64,000 bases of DNA from the NCBI GenBank assembly GCA_015143295.1, contig CM026560.1:8496501-8560500 (forward strand), in the 5' to 3' direction. Source of the DNA: Tetracentron sinense. Taxonomy: Eukaryota; Streptophyta; Magnoliopsida; Trochodendrales; Trochodendraceae. The notes beneath the pieces are model-generated. The model saw only the letters and a program-made list of their open reading frames with translations. It made no database searches and was not told where the DNA came from. How positions within the stretch are numbered: the first letter of the stretch is position 1; each line of letters starts with the position of its first letter. This document shows positions 19,402 to 31,231 of this stretch, in pieces. Both the position numbers and the translations under genes were made by a program.

Positions 19402-22369
19402 GACATGTTTATTGCAAGCACTGTGTCATGCCCCAAAATCCCGCCTAGGAGAATGTGAAACTTTGGCACTTGACTTACTTATCATACCATCATGTTAGAA
19501 GCAGTTAATGCAATCTAAATTCTGAACCTGAAAATTTCTTTAATTAATATCATTAAATAAATATATGATCCATAACTGCAATTGAAATATAATAATATCT
19601 TGATCCTAAACCATCAAATTAAACTAAATATAAATCCTGAATAACTCCAATCACAATCTCTTATTAAATCAAACTACTATTAATAAAACAAACTCAATAA
19701 TAAGACCATCGATCGAAATCCCGTTTCTCTTCGGAATGATCACCTGCAAGATTTTCCTTTACGTACTCCTCTTCAACTCAAGACTTCGGAGCACAACTTT
19801 CAAATTCTGAATCTGCCGGCAACAAAGTCATCGGCTGAGTAACAAGTTACTCCGCGTATATAACAAACAATAGTAAATAATATCTTAAACATTAACTTAC
19901 ATGCATTTAACAATTCATACTTCAGTTTACATACATAAATCACAGTACGAAAACGAACAGGTACATTATGTCAATTGCTTTTTTTTCTTTCTTTCTTTTC
20001 TTACTTTCTTACTTTTTCGTTTTATGAACAACACTTTCACATGCATCAGTAATAAATTAAAATACCACTTTACCGTATATGGAAAGGGGTTACTATACCT
20101 TACTTTACTGAGATACCACCCTTCGTACATTATCCGGCATGGACGGCTTAGTATATTTTCCAGTACGACGGCTTACTTTGGCATACTTATCGCCATTTTG
20201 ATGGTATTTGGTAGTGCTAAACATAATCATGCATTATCACTTTTATGTGTTTTTCTTACTTACTTACTTACTTTGTTTTTGGTCTTACTTATAATCTTAT
20301 TAGTGCATTTAATTTCCTCTTCATACATGTGCGTATTTTTCATTGGTGAGTGCACAATGATACACCTTTGGTTAAGACTAACAATTAAGGGTCATAGGAC
20401 ATCTCACCATAGCATCTCATTCCACTATGTTAACTAGGCCTAGGCAAGCTTGACTCTCATCAAAGGTTCTTTTACCCAAATATATATCAAGTATAAAAAC
20501 ATAAAATAAACACACAACTTTCATATATCCAATAATTTAACAATCTATAATCACAGTTTATCTTCAATAGGCATAAGTCACAATTTAATTTAAACATCAA
20601 AACCCCATTTTTAATAGAGATCAATATCATAACTATGCCACATATTTTATCAATAATAATTCTCATGAATTACAATCACAAAATCACACTAACATATAAT
20701 TATAATCTCACAAATAATTCATCTCAATCATTTAAATTCCTTCATACAATCCATTCAACTCCATACATTCATCTCATCCTCCTCATATATCCACATATAT
20801 TCAATATAAATTCTCAATCCTCTTGTTCAAGTATAAATAAAGTATAAACATAGTTATTCACATAATAATTTAACGATTCATGAAATAATAACGTAGAAAC
20901 AATAACAATTCATAGATCTTACATATCTTTACATTCTTACTTAGATCTACCTCTTTTAGTTCATCCTTTAGATTAATATTCAAGATATGGAAAACTAGGT
21001 TCATTATTTACCTCACTCGATCACTTCCCTATGATCTATCGCTTGCGAATAAGGCTTAATCTCGATCTTCAAGCCTCCTTCTTCCTTTTTCTGATCTAAT
21101 CCTTGAACTCCTTAAGATTCCCCCTTTTGATATCTTAGAAAGCTCTCTCTTTTCTCTCTTTTAGGTTTAGAAGCCTATAAAAACCCTAACTCACGAGTTG
21201 AAGGGTTATTTATAGAGTTTGGGGATCAAAGGAAACTTAAAAGTCAAAAATCGGTGTTTTTGCGCATATTTCAACGCCTACCGATCAAGCGGCGAGTTTG
21301 GCCGATGAATCCCAGCCGCCACCGATCAATCAACGCTAGTTGACCGATCGATCGGCGTGGTCGGATCCCTTTATATTTTTACGAACATTTCTCTATTAAT
21401 TTGTCTGTAACTTTTGACTCGGTTATCGGAATTGGACGATTCAAATTGCGTTGAAACCATTATTCGAAGAGGAACAATTTCTTGTCTAATAGACAAGTCC
21501 AATTTCAATTCTATAGAGGTCAAAATGTCTCATCAAGTTGGATGAAGGTGAAAGCGAATCCTGAAACATTTGGGTTAATACGAAGAACCCAAGCTTTGAA
21601 CTCCTAGACTCCTAGAAGTTAGAAAACAGATACCTTAGATTAATTTTAAGCAATGAGATGCCCCTTAAACCCAAAACTTATAATTTAATAATAATAAGTT
21701 AATCACTATTATTATTATTATATAAGGGTTTACTAATCTAGGCATCCCACATTAATTCCCATAGGAACACATGCATTTAAAATTAGATGCATATTCCAAG
21801 AAATTCATATAAATGACACTAATGCCGGGGAACTTAATTTCGGGTCTCTACACACTGATACTAGTTCAAGCACCATTGAATGTGGGATGATTGAAATCCT
21901 CAGAAATCGGAAATCTAGAAGAAGATAGTATCAGAGTTCGATCAAGTGGTCAGAAAGAATCAATTCGTGGAAGAAACTGACTTGCTAAATTGACCTACTT
22001 CTAAACTGCAGTGAAGGAAGTCTTTCGCCTCCACCCGGGTGTCCAACTCCTTGTCCCTCGCCGCACAAACAAAGCATGTGAGGTGTGTAGCTATTATGTC
22101 CCTAAACATGCCATTGTCTTTGTAATCGTCTAGGGAATGGATAGGGACTCCAAAGTGTGGTCGTTCAAGCCAAAAAGGTTCCTTGGGTCAGAGATAGACG
22201 TGAAGGGGCAAGTCTTCGAGTTATTGCCGTTCAGGACTGGGAGACAATCGTGTGTCGGCATGCCTCTTGGTCACCGAATGGTTCACTATTCTCTAGCATC
22301 TTTGCTCTATGCTTTTGAGTGGAACTTCCCAGCAGATATCTTGGAAGACATGACCAAGAAGGTAGCGAT
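19402..22369 (+). pseudogene. Cytochrome P450 pseudogene, C-terminal exon split by a solo LTR
   Basis: After a TTTTGTTTTCCAG acceptor, 19402 onward reads D-M-F-I-A-S-T-D-T; removing the LTR at 19424-21852 restores the I-helix oxygen-binding motif ending S-S-S-T-I-E. Downstream are V-P-R-R-T-N-K-A, V-W-S-F-K-P-K-R-F (PERF motif with Glu to Lys) and the heme loop P-F-R-T-G-R-Q-S-C-V-G with its Cys ligand. Stops and frameshifts lie at 21930-22140 and the ExxR helix is decayed. The last part (22137 on) is open until it runs into a CACTA terminus at 22370, which removes the final residues. With the two upstream fragments this is one broken CYP76-like gene. Confidence 0.88.
19424..21852 (-). mobile_element. 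Chromovirus-type solo LTR in the P450 I-helix codons, TSD CACTG
   Basis: Exact TSD CACTG (19419-19423, 21853-21857). The plus strand starts TGTCATGCCCCAAAATC and ends GGGTCTCTACA, so the element reads on the minus strand. It contains the shared block (GACGATTCAAATTGCGTTGA, 21435-21454), a palindrome GACCGATCGATCGGC, and a decayed micro-ORF (about 19740-19830) with the V-E-E-E-Y signature but TGA in place of the preceding Trp. Confidence 0.9.
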
Positions 22370-23150
22370 CACTACAAAATTGAAGGTTTTTTGCAGTGGT
22401 GCAAAACCGCTACAGTAAATGTCAAAACCGTCGTTATAAACATATAACGACAGTTTAACAAAATGCTAGGACAGGTCTTGTCGCAAGATCTGGATTTATA
22501 ACAGCAGTAATTATAACCGCGGCTGTAGAGCACATTTATAATGACGGTTATTTTATCCTTGTAACGGTGATTATTAAGGGTAATTCTATCATTCTAATTC
22601 TCCATGTTATAGTGGTTCTAATCACTGTTATATATAGAATATATAACGGCAGTCGCAACCGTCGTTGATAATCTATATCTCTAATGACGGTTTCAAACCA
22701 CCACAATTAATTAAAAATTAAGAAAAATATATATTTTTTACCTGTATTAACTGTATCTGTGAGCAATATAAAATAAATTCAAATTATCTAAAAAATTTCT
22801 GAACGCCGAAATATAATCCATCAATATATAAATTAATGTCCATAAAAATGTCATAATAAACCGTCTAAATGCAATAATTGCAATATATACATGTCCATAA
22901 AAATGTATCAAATATAAAATAAAAAATATGCTAAAGCTGCCTAGCAGGTCCCTCTGACTGGTTTGCTCCTACTGCACCAAAAGCTAACAGATGTTCGCTA
23001 CCGACACCCTCCTACAAAAATAATAAAATAAAATTTATTATAAGAATTTCGAAATGATAAAATTTATGAATTTGATCACAAATATGAAAATAAAAAAAAT
23101 TAATCTTATATATTTCATAGTTATTCAGTTGAACACAAACGTTTAGTTCA
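22370..23150 (+). mobile_element. CACTA (En/Spm-like) transposon 5' end, truncated
   Basis: It starts CACTACAAAATTGAAGG right after P450 coding sequence. Subterminal repeats of an AACCGTCGTTATA type occur in both orientations between 22420 and 22690, as usual in CACTA elements. No matching 3' terminus (…TAGTG) occurs before the satellite, so the right boundary is approximate. Confidence 0.65.
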
Positions 23151-23155
23151 TTAGC

Positions 23156-23770
23156 CTAAACCTACAAACGCGCACCAAATACAAACCAGGGGTCGGATTT
23201 CGATCTCGTTTCTTCTAACGTGTGTATTTCAAGCCAGTCTAAATGTGGGAATTCGTTTCGATTGAATTTGAGGTCGTTTGCACGATTTGGGGACCGAGAG
23301 GCCCAAATCCATGCTTAGAAAGTATACTTCGGCCAAAACCTACAAACGCACACCAAATCCAAAATGGGGGTTGGATTTCGATGACGTTTCTTCTAACATG
23401 TGTATTTCGACCAAACTTGCCTAATTTGGGCACCGAGTGGCCCGAAATCCATACTTAGAAAGTATACTTCGGCCTAAACCTACAAACGCCAACCAAATCC
23501 AAACCAGGGGTCAGATTTCGACGTCGTTTCTTCTAACGCTTGTATTTCGACCCAACCTAAGTGTGGGAATTCATTTCAATAGAATCTGAAATCATTTGCC
23601 CGATTTGAGTATCGAGAGGCCCGCAATTAGGAAGTATACTTTGGCCTAAACCTACAAATGCACACCAAATACAAACTGGAGGTCAGATTTCAATGTCGTT
23701 TCTTCTAACGTGTGTATTTCGACCTAACCTAAGTGTGAGAATTCATTTTGATGGAATCCGAGGTCGTTTG
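23156..23770. repeat. Satellite array, left part, monomer about 178 bp
   Basis: Monomers start at CCTACAAACG at 23161, 23339, 23479 and 23651; the second lacks about 38 bp. Conserved parts include GGGGTCGGATTTCGAT, TTTCTTCTAACGTGTGTATT, GGAATCCGAGGTCGTTTG and GAAAGTATACTTCGGCC. The array stops mid-monomer at GTTTG (23766-23770), the TSD of the large nest, and resumes at 46377. Confidence 0.92.
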
Positions 23771-26403
23771 TGAAAGTATGCCTCTTTAATTTTAGAAAAA
23801 AAGTTCTTGGGGGGCATACATCGAATCCTAAGATCTGACTAGGATTCTAATTGATTTTATTCAATGAGAGTTAAAATCACAATCACCTTTGCGACTTTGA
23901 AATTATTAAGTCAATTCCACGATAGAATGCTAGACCGGCAAAACTTCACAAGTGTCAAGTCTCCTTCGCAATCCACATGGACCTTCTTTTTCTTTAAAGC
24001 TTTCTCTAATGGAAGCTAATGGCCCTTCCAAATTTCCAGCTCTAGGATCTTTAATAAAAGATCCAATCTTTTTAATCAAGAACATTGATCTTCTTCTTCT
24101 TGAAATTCAAACCTTAGAACACAAGAGAAGAGGGGGAGGGGAGAGGTGACCGTACAACTTTGAGTAAGGGAGAGAGGGGCGTGAGATTGAGGAGAAAGGG
24201 AGAAAGAAAAATCTGGAATTAATTATTCTCCCAATGCTTGGACGTCCACCCATATATAAAGGGTTTGCTTGGGTTGCTTGCAACCCAAGACTCCTAATCC
24301 TTATCCAATAAGGATTCCTCAATTGTTTCTATTCTTGATTTCTCCTAATTAATTAGGTTTAATCATTAATAGAAACTAACCTTATCCATTAGTAACCAAC
24401 TAACCATATCCTTATCCAATAAGGAATCTTAATTAGTAACTAATTAATAATTAGTAACAAACTAATGGAATCCCTAATAATTAGGGAATCTTTAATTAGT
24501 AACTAACTAACTAACTAACTAACCTTATCCAATAAGGAGAGTAGTCATTAGAACTAATTAAATTAGGTCTCCTTGAAGTGGGCGACCCACCCTAGGTGGG
24601 CCCCACTCCTACATGCCCCCTTTGAGGGTTCCAAACCCTATATGGTCTCTTATGATCTTTTGTCATAATTGTAAGCACCCAATTTTTACACCCCATCTAA
24701 CCATGGTTAAAGTCTTTTTTACCATGGTTATCCTCTGCCAAATCCCCTAAAACCTAGGCAAACCCTTACTGCAAAACCTAGCCCTAGGTGAACCTAGCTG
24801 AAGCCCTAATCTAAGCCCTAGAGCCCTTAGGGCTTGAACCCAAAGTCCATTGCCCATAGGGCCTGAACCCTTCACTGGACCCACAAGATCCAAAAATCCT
24901 AAAGCCCAAACTCCCTAGACTGAGTGTGCTTGGGCTAGGCCTTGTACATTTAAAAATTGCTTATTGGCGGTAGAATGTTTACCGCCAATTTAAAAATGGT
25001 CTGTTTTCATATTGTCGGTAGACCTTCTACCGATACCCTACGAGTTTCGGGTTTACAACACTGCAAACGCCTTGCACACTCCACCCTCACTTCATCCTTC
25101 ACCTCAAGCCTCTCACACGACCTTCCCTTGGTCCAACCACCTCTTCCCCCTTCTCCTTAATCCCTTGTAGGTCCTCAATGGTTTTCCCTATGAAACCCAA
25201 TCCCCCTCCTGTGCAAACGATCGAATTTCTTCATACTCGAACCTCTGCTGGAAAATAAAGGTTAAACCCCTGTCCTCATCTGCCTAAAGCTTTGGTGAGG
25301 TCCCTGAGATCACCTCAACTCTCTCCTTGCCTGTGCAGCACCCCCATTATAGCACCACCACCACTGCCACCACCCCTCTTCGGCAAGAGCAGAGCAGGGT
25401 AGGGCCCTACCCTCCCCACTTTTTCTTCCTTTTTGAACTGCTATGAGCCCTTGGTCAGTTCCAGGGGAGTTATTTACTGTTCATTGCTAGTTTTTAGTGT
25501 GTAGTTTGAACCCAACAGGGTGTTCACCCACCTTGTTCATAGGTGTGGTGAACCCCAATAGGTAGAGCACTTTTCATGAAGCTTGGCGGACCTTCACAGA
25601 CCCTCTGGGGGTCCCTCACATCAAGAGAGAACCCTTGGACATACCTGTGCACAGCCCTTATGGGCAAAATCTGATTTTTTTGCAAAATCAAGAATGACGG
25701 TAATCTCAGTACCGCCATTCCTGGCACACTCTGTTACAAGTTTTTTTTGGCCTACTTAGGTGGGCCCTGGTCCATATCCAGGGCCCAAGTTGAACTCCTC
25801 TCACTCCCCTGGACCAGACCTGGTCCTTCCAGGTCCTTGGATTAGCCTTAACCATGGTTAAATTCAAGAGCAAGCAAACTGTGCATTTTGCCGGTAAAGC
25901 TTCTACCGCCAATCTGTTTCTGGCCTATTTCAGTATTGGTGGTAGAATAATTACTACCAATATGTGTTTCTGTGCACAGTGCCTTTGGACCTCAGTGGGA
26001 CCCACTCCAGGCATCCCCTGGGGCCCACACCAGAGTCAAAATGTTCCAAGGAGTCCCCTCTACACTCTCCCGATCTCAGATCACCCTGCGTTACATCTTA
26101 ACTGTAACGCCCCAAAATACCCCCTAGGAGTTAGGATACTTTGGCGATGTGACCTAACCTTAAATCAACCTGCAAGAGTATACAAGGCATGCAAAATAGA
26201 GAACTAGAAATTTCTTTAAATACTTAACTATATTCCAAGTGCATTTGATTACAATAATTAAATAGGATTTACAACATAAACATGAACTCCTCCACTTGAG
26301 TCCCAACTCAAGTGAGACAACATCCCCAAACACAAGAACCCAAATACAAGTCTCTCTCGCTAACTCATCCCAACCATTGACCATATGCCAAGCCGCCTAA
26401 TAT

Positions 26404-26496
26404 CTAGGTAACCATCCGAAGGATCTCCTGCTCACACCGAGCTACCTCGATCCAAGGGACAAGAGTCCACAAATCGCATACTGTACCTGCCGACAT
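26404..26496 (-). CDS. LTR leader micro-ORF, 30 codons, intact
   Basis: It starts ATGTCGGCAGG 11 nt after the conserved CTGAG stem-loop and encodes M-S-A-G-T-V-C-D-L-W-T-L-V-P-W-I-E, then a charged tail, ending TAG. It aligns with the 39-codon micro-ORFs of E1 and of the LTR at 47474 at the start (M-S-A), at a hydrophobic centre after Asp, and at P-W-(V/I)-E. No known function. The support is conservation in other LTRs, not length. Confidence 0.5.
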   Translation of the reverse strand: MSAGTVCDLWTLVPWIEVARCEQEILRMVT

Positions 26497-26816
26497 AAAA
26501 AGTACGGCTGAGCATGGAATACTCAGCGAGTACAAGCTACTAGCTAACAATAGTAATAACATTAATATGTCATACATGATACAGTTCATCAAAGGTACAT
26601 AATCAGAGTGCGGAAGCTAAAAGAAATAATAATGTAAAGGAAATCATGAATAACATATTTTAACTCATGCATTGTAAACTTGTATTCAAAAGTCATGACT
26701 TGTTCTTGATAATACTTCTTGTGATTTTCCGAAACTCATTTGCCGTATTTACAACTTATTCTCGTCTTATTCTTGTATCGTGGGAATCACACATGCTTTG
26801 TTTCGTTCTTGTTTAG

Positions 26817-27325
26817 CTAGTACCCGAACTATGAACTGGACGGACATACTAGGTTCTTGCTTTCCTTTGCTAATGCCCGGACTATAATGGAACGGAACAC
26901 ATTAGCACCATGCTTACTAATGCCCGGACTATGATTGAACGGAACACGTTAGTATCCTTATCTTGACTTGACTAGTGCCCGGACTATGGTTGAACGGAAC
27001 ACACTAGTTATCATTGTTTACTAATGCCCGGACTATAATTGAACGGAACACATTAGTACCATGCTTACCAATGCCCGGACTATGATTGAACGGAACACAT
27101 TAGTATCTTTCCTGTTTTACTTTGCTAATGCCCGGACTATAATGGAACGGAACACATTAGCCTCATGCTTGACTTGACTAGTGCCCGGACTATGGTGGAA
27201 CGGAACACACTAGTTATTCTTGCTTACTAATGCCCGGACTATGATTGAACGGAACACATTAGTAACTTCACTTGTTTCACTTGCTTAGCTAATGCCTAGA
27301 CTATGATGGAACGGAACACATTAGC
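26817..27325 (-). repeat. Tandem array of ten covarying hairpins in LTR U3
   Basis: Ten units, each with arms of 6-9 bp around a conserved 24-nt loop (starting CCCGGACTAT, ending ACGGAACA). Arm pairs on the plus strand include TGCTAATG/CATTAGCA, TACTAATG/CATTAGTA and ACTAGTG/CACTAGT, alternating irregularly. Unit 3 has a G-T wobble and unit 6 one A-C mismatch. In reverse complement the loop begins TGTTCCG and ends CCGGG, like the loops at 24-453 (TACTAAG...ACGGG), so the arrays are homologous. Confidence 0.93.
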
Positions 27326-29726
27326 ATCTTCATTTCCTTGATTATCGTGTTTTCTTGTGAGCCAGGTATGACATATCCTAGGGATATGCCCTACCCTTGA
27401 CATTCATGTTAATTTAACTTGTGAGCCAGAGGCTAGCACCCGCACATCCCTGGGCTACCAACGTCCTTGTCATATGCTTATTTCTTGTTATTTCATATGC
27501 TTATATTCAAAAAGTTTGGTTTATGCATGCGTGACAATCGCACTATCATAGATGAATCAAGGGACACATATTGCATTTCGATTCTCTTTTTCATAATCAT
27601 GTTAACATGAAACCGTAAAGCATAATATGGCATTTCTTGTAATTGCATAGGCATGGGGAATTTAATGAAAACATATAAAGCATTTGTTTTAAAATCACCC
27701 TTTTAAGAAAACTACATAAGTCATATTTCCCAATTCCTTCATTTTATTCTTGGCATTCTCATTCATCCATTTTGTCAAACACCTAATGAGTAACACATTG
27801 AAACCACATTATTTCAAGTTCTTAAATGTTCATATGTTTCATCATACACAAGGCGTGCGTTCATTATTCGTACAATGCCCATCCACCATTTTTCATCACA
27901 CACTTCACACAATACGGCATCCAATCGCCTCCATGTCCAACAATCCACATCCCATTCACCAATTAATTATCTTGTTTATAATTAGGGAAAATAATGCATT
28001 TTAAGGAAAGGAAAGAACACAAGATCCAAAAATCATCATTTTCAAGAAAGGAATCTAGGTTATTGCTAAAGAAGTTAGTAGGGTGTACTAACCTTGAAGA
28101 AGAGAAGAAAACCCTTGAAAAATGCCATGGAGAACGCTGCCCTAGCTTGGAATGGGACTCCACACGTGCTTGAGGTTGGATTTGAGAGATCCAAGCTTTA
28201 GAGATGGTCGTGGGTTCCAAAACCCCTTGATTTTCTCAAGTTGATGCCCTAGGGTGAAAACCCCTTCTCTCCTCTCTCACTCCCTCTCAAAATATGTATA
28301 AGGGTGTTTATGAACCCCCTTGGCTCGAGCCAACCCTTAAAAATAAGGGTGGAGTGGCCAAAAGACCAAAAAAACCCCTAAATGAAAATCGCGTAGGACC
28401 GATCGATCGGTGGTTTTGACCGATCTCTCAGTATTGACTGGTGCTGCAAAATGCACTTTAGTATTTTGGTCATAACTTTTGACTCGGTTCTCCGATTTTG
28501 ACGATTCAACTTGCGTTGGATTCGTCTTTCAAAGAGGAACAACTTTTATGTTTTAAAGACATTCTAATTCTTCTTTATTCATAGACAAAAATGCCCCTAA
28601 AGCTGACTGGTCTGCAATGGGTTGCGACAGCCCAGATTTGCAGCCAACCCGATCTTGGAAATCCCACTTTTGACTCGACTCCGACTCAAAATCAGGGAAA
28701 TTGATCAACATGAACCTTGAAGAGGGTTTTAATACCTTTCCAAAAATTCAGTAATCACTCGATTCTGAACAACAATGACTAAACTAGAGCCCTTTAAAGT
28801 TGAAGCAAATGCCGAGACATACCTTTTCAACACCTAGAACACCTCGAGTGTTTTCACTCTTTTCCCTTGTGTCCAACACCCTGTTCACACCTCATAAATC
28901 ATTATCCATAAGTATTTAACCCACCTCAATGATCATTAAATTCACACCGACATGCATGAGAGACTCCGGCCTCTCTATGCCTCATGCACTAGCACTATGC
29001 ACCAACAACCCATTGAAACACTTAGGGTATATGTACCCTTGATTTTACCCACTTAGAGTATCTTTACACTCTCTTTTTAAGACTCAAACCATGTACCTAA
29101 AACCCTCACTTAACTAATCATAATATCAAGAACACAATGGGAGGCCTTAGGCCTTCACACATACCATACAAGGGCACCTTTCACTGGCACTATTCATAGT
29201 ATAGTGAATTTGAATTTCCGGGGTTCTACATTAACCCTAGTTAACAGAGGTAAAAACACAGGTTAAAAACACTGTTCTTAATGTCGATAATCCAATAACC
29301 GACATTAACTTTGTTTTGATTTTGGGCTTTTATAGGGGCCCAGGCCTGGTAGGAGGCCACTTTAGGCCCTGCCCAGTTCCCTAGGCCCACCTCAAACTTT
29401 ATCAGACCGTTAACCACGGTTAAATACACCTTAGGTTAACATTTAACCGCATTTAAGCACCCCTTAACCTCACAAACTTTTAGAAATTAAATAGAAATTC
29501 CTAAAAATCAAGTGGACCATAAAACTAACTTTGGCCCTTCCCCTCACCCTGGTTAGCAACCCTAACCACAGTTAGACCCCCCTTAACTCCGGTTAGCAAC
29601 CCTAATCACAGTTAATCTCGGTTTACGACCTACCGGGCCTAAAAACTAAGTCTATCGGACTTACCTTCGGCCTACCGGGCCTCCCTTTAGCCTACTGGGC
29701 TACATCTCACATCCCTTTAACTGTGG

Positions 29727-31231
29727 TGAAAAATCTAATTCGGTGAACCTCAAATCTATGGTTTGAGTTAAGAATCTCACAAAGTCAAGGGGATGGTTAG
29801 GGCTCCCTATAGGTCTATCTACTCTTTTTGATGTTTTAACAATTAAGTTATGAATTAAGGGATGATGTACTTTAAGTGCGAAAAATAGAAAGCCAAGCAA
29901 ACCCCAACACAAGGATTTTTACGTGGAAACCCTTCCAGGAAAAACCACGGGACCTAGTCTAGCCATGAGAATCCACTAAGACAAAGTAAACAATAACTTA
30001 CAAGACTCGAACTTGACTCCTTCGGACTCGCCACTTCGATCCTTCAGTTCTTAGTCCTCCATGCCTCAAAAAGTCACCACGTACTCACAATTCCCGTGAT
30101 CAACCGCAACCGCTTGTACTTCTCTTTGTGTCTTGAAAACAGTCTATGACCTTCCGATCGATCTCCATCAATGACGGCTTCGAATTCCATCGACCAAATC
30201 ACTCTACCACGATCCTTCTCGGATCGATCTCCTTTGCAAAGGCTCTGGAACACTCCGGCCAAGGTGTTCTATCTAGAACGAGTTGATGGTTTTATAGAAA
30301 TCAATACCTAGATGGACTCCTTCAAAGAACAAGTCCAAACAAGCAAAATTGTAGCTTTAGGCTTGCAAACTCTAGGTTGAATGAAGCTAACCAAGGGGAG
30401 GAGAACAAAAATATTCCAGAGCTTTTATGAACTCTAGAAGGAGTTAAACACTCTCTATACTCTCCCAAAGTTCCTCACCATGAACTAGAAGGGTTCCCCT
30501 TTAATAGAGGATCAAAAAACAATTTTAGAGGTTGCTAAAACCAAAGAGGGAAGTTGCCAAAATAGCAAAAAAACAGTTTTTAAAAAATTTCCATATCAGG
30601 GTCGACCCTAGGGGATAGTTGGGTCGAACAAAGTGTGCCTTTCGGTCGACCAAACCATCCTCCAGGGTCGACCTCCAAAAATCCAACTCTTTGGTCATTT
30701 TTCCCATACAAAAAATTCTATACCTAGGGTCGACCCCCAATGGTCAGGGTCGACCCTGAGGTGCCAACCTAAAATTTAAACTTCATTTTTTGGTCTCACA
30801 TCCTTCATAAAAGTTGTAGCTCTTTTTAACATGGTCGTTTTGACATATTATGAAGCAAAATCCGAGCTACGGTTTGGGAGATATGCCCAAAACAACCAAC
30901 CTTGGTTTTTTGAAAAATTTCAGAATTTTAAACAAATTTTGCACTGCTTATCTCACCACCTAGGGTCCGTATGATTAGTCTAGGTCACTCACCACCTAAG
31001 GTATGATATTAGGATTATTATAAGTCAATTCCCACCTATGGTAGCATGGTATCTAGGTCACTTACCATCCTATGAAGGAAATGATCAACCGAGACTTCAA
31101 CGGGTCTTCTTCGGTCTTCAACTTCACTTGTCGTGGATGCTTGAAGGCAATGACACAAGATACACACCTAGACACCTAGACTCACTTGTTTTGACACCGG
31201 AATATGTCAATACAAAAACATGGACTTTACA
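29727..31231. mobile_element. Solo LTR, copia-like, TSD TGTGG
   Basis: Exact TSD TGTGG (29722-29726, 31232-31236) around a 1505-bp unit with ends TGAAAAATC and ACTTTACA. It contains TTTTACGTGGAAACCC, common in copia LTRs, and four copies of a palindromic GGGTCGACC(C/T) motif (30600-30760). The sequence on either side is continuous with the Ogre-type LTR. Confidence 0.85.

Larger units (their letters stand above)
26103..29230 (-). mobile_element. Chromovirus-type solo LTR with hairpin array, TSD TTAAC
   Basis: Exact TSD TTAAC (26098-26102, 29231-29235). Plus-strand ends are TGTAACGCCCC and GGGGTTCTACA; the element reads minus, 3128 bp. Reading 5' to 3' on the minus strand: LTR start, shared block (28500-28519), ACCGATCGATCGGT palindrome (28395-28440), hairpin array (26817-27325), conserved stem-loop (26508-26526), micro-ORF (26404-26496), LTR end. 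It is the same family as 1-1170. Confidence 0.93.
24963..29308. repeat. Dispersed covarying hairpins in the second Ogre-type LTR
   Basis: Inverted repeats: 24963-24989 (10-bp perfect ATTGGCGGTA/TACCGCCAAT), 25015-25033 (8-bp perfect TCGGTAGA/TCTACCGA), 25692-25720 (11 bp, one mismatch), 25934-25962 (11 bp, one wobble, TATTGGTGGTA/TACTACCAATA) and, beyond the inserted solo LTR, 29278-29308 (9-bp perfect TTAATGTCG/CGACATTAA). Arm sequences differ from those in the copy at 9202 but remain paired. Confidence 0.8.

Noticed and set aside
19901..20437. 178-codon plus-strand ORF with hydrophobic stretches that looks like a membrane protein
   Set aside because: It lies wholly inside a TSD-bounded solo LTR, is AT-rich with low-complexity ACTT repeats, and has no conserved motif.
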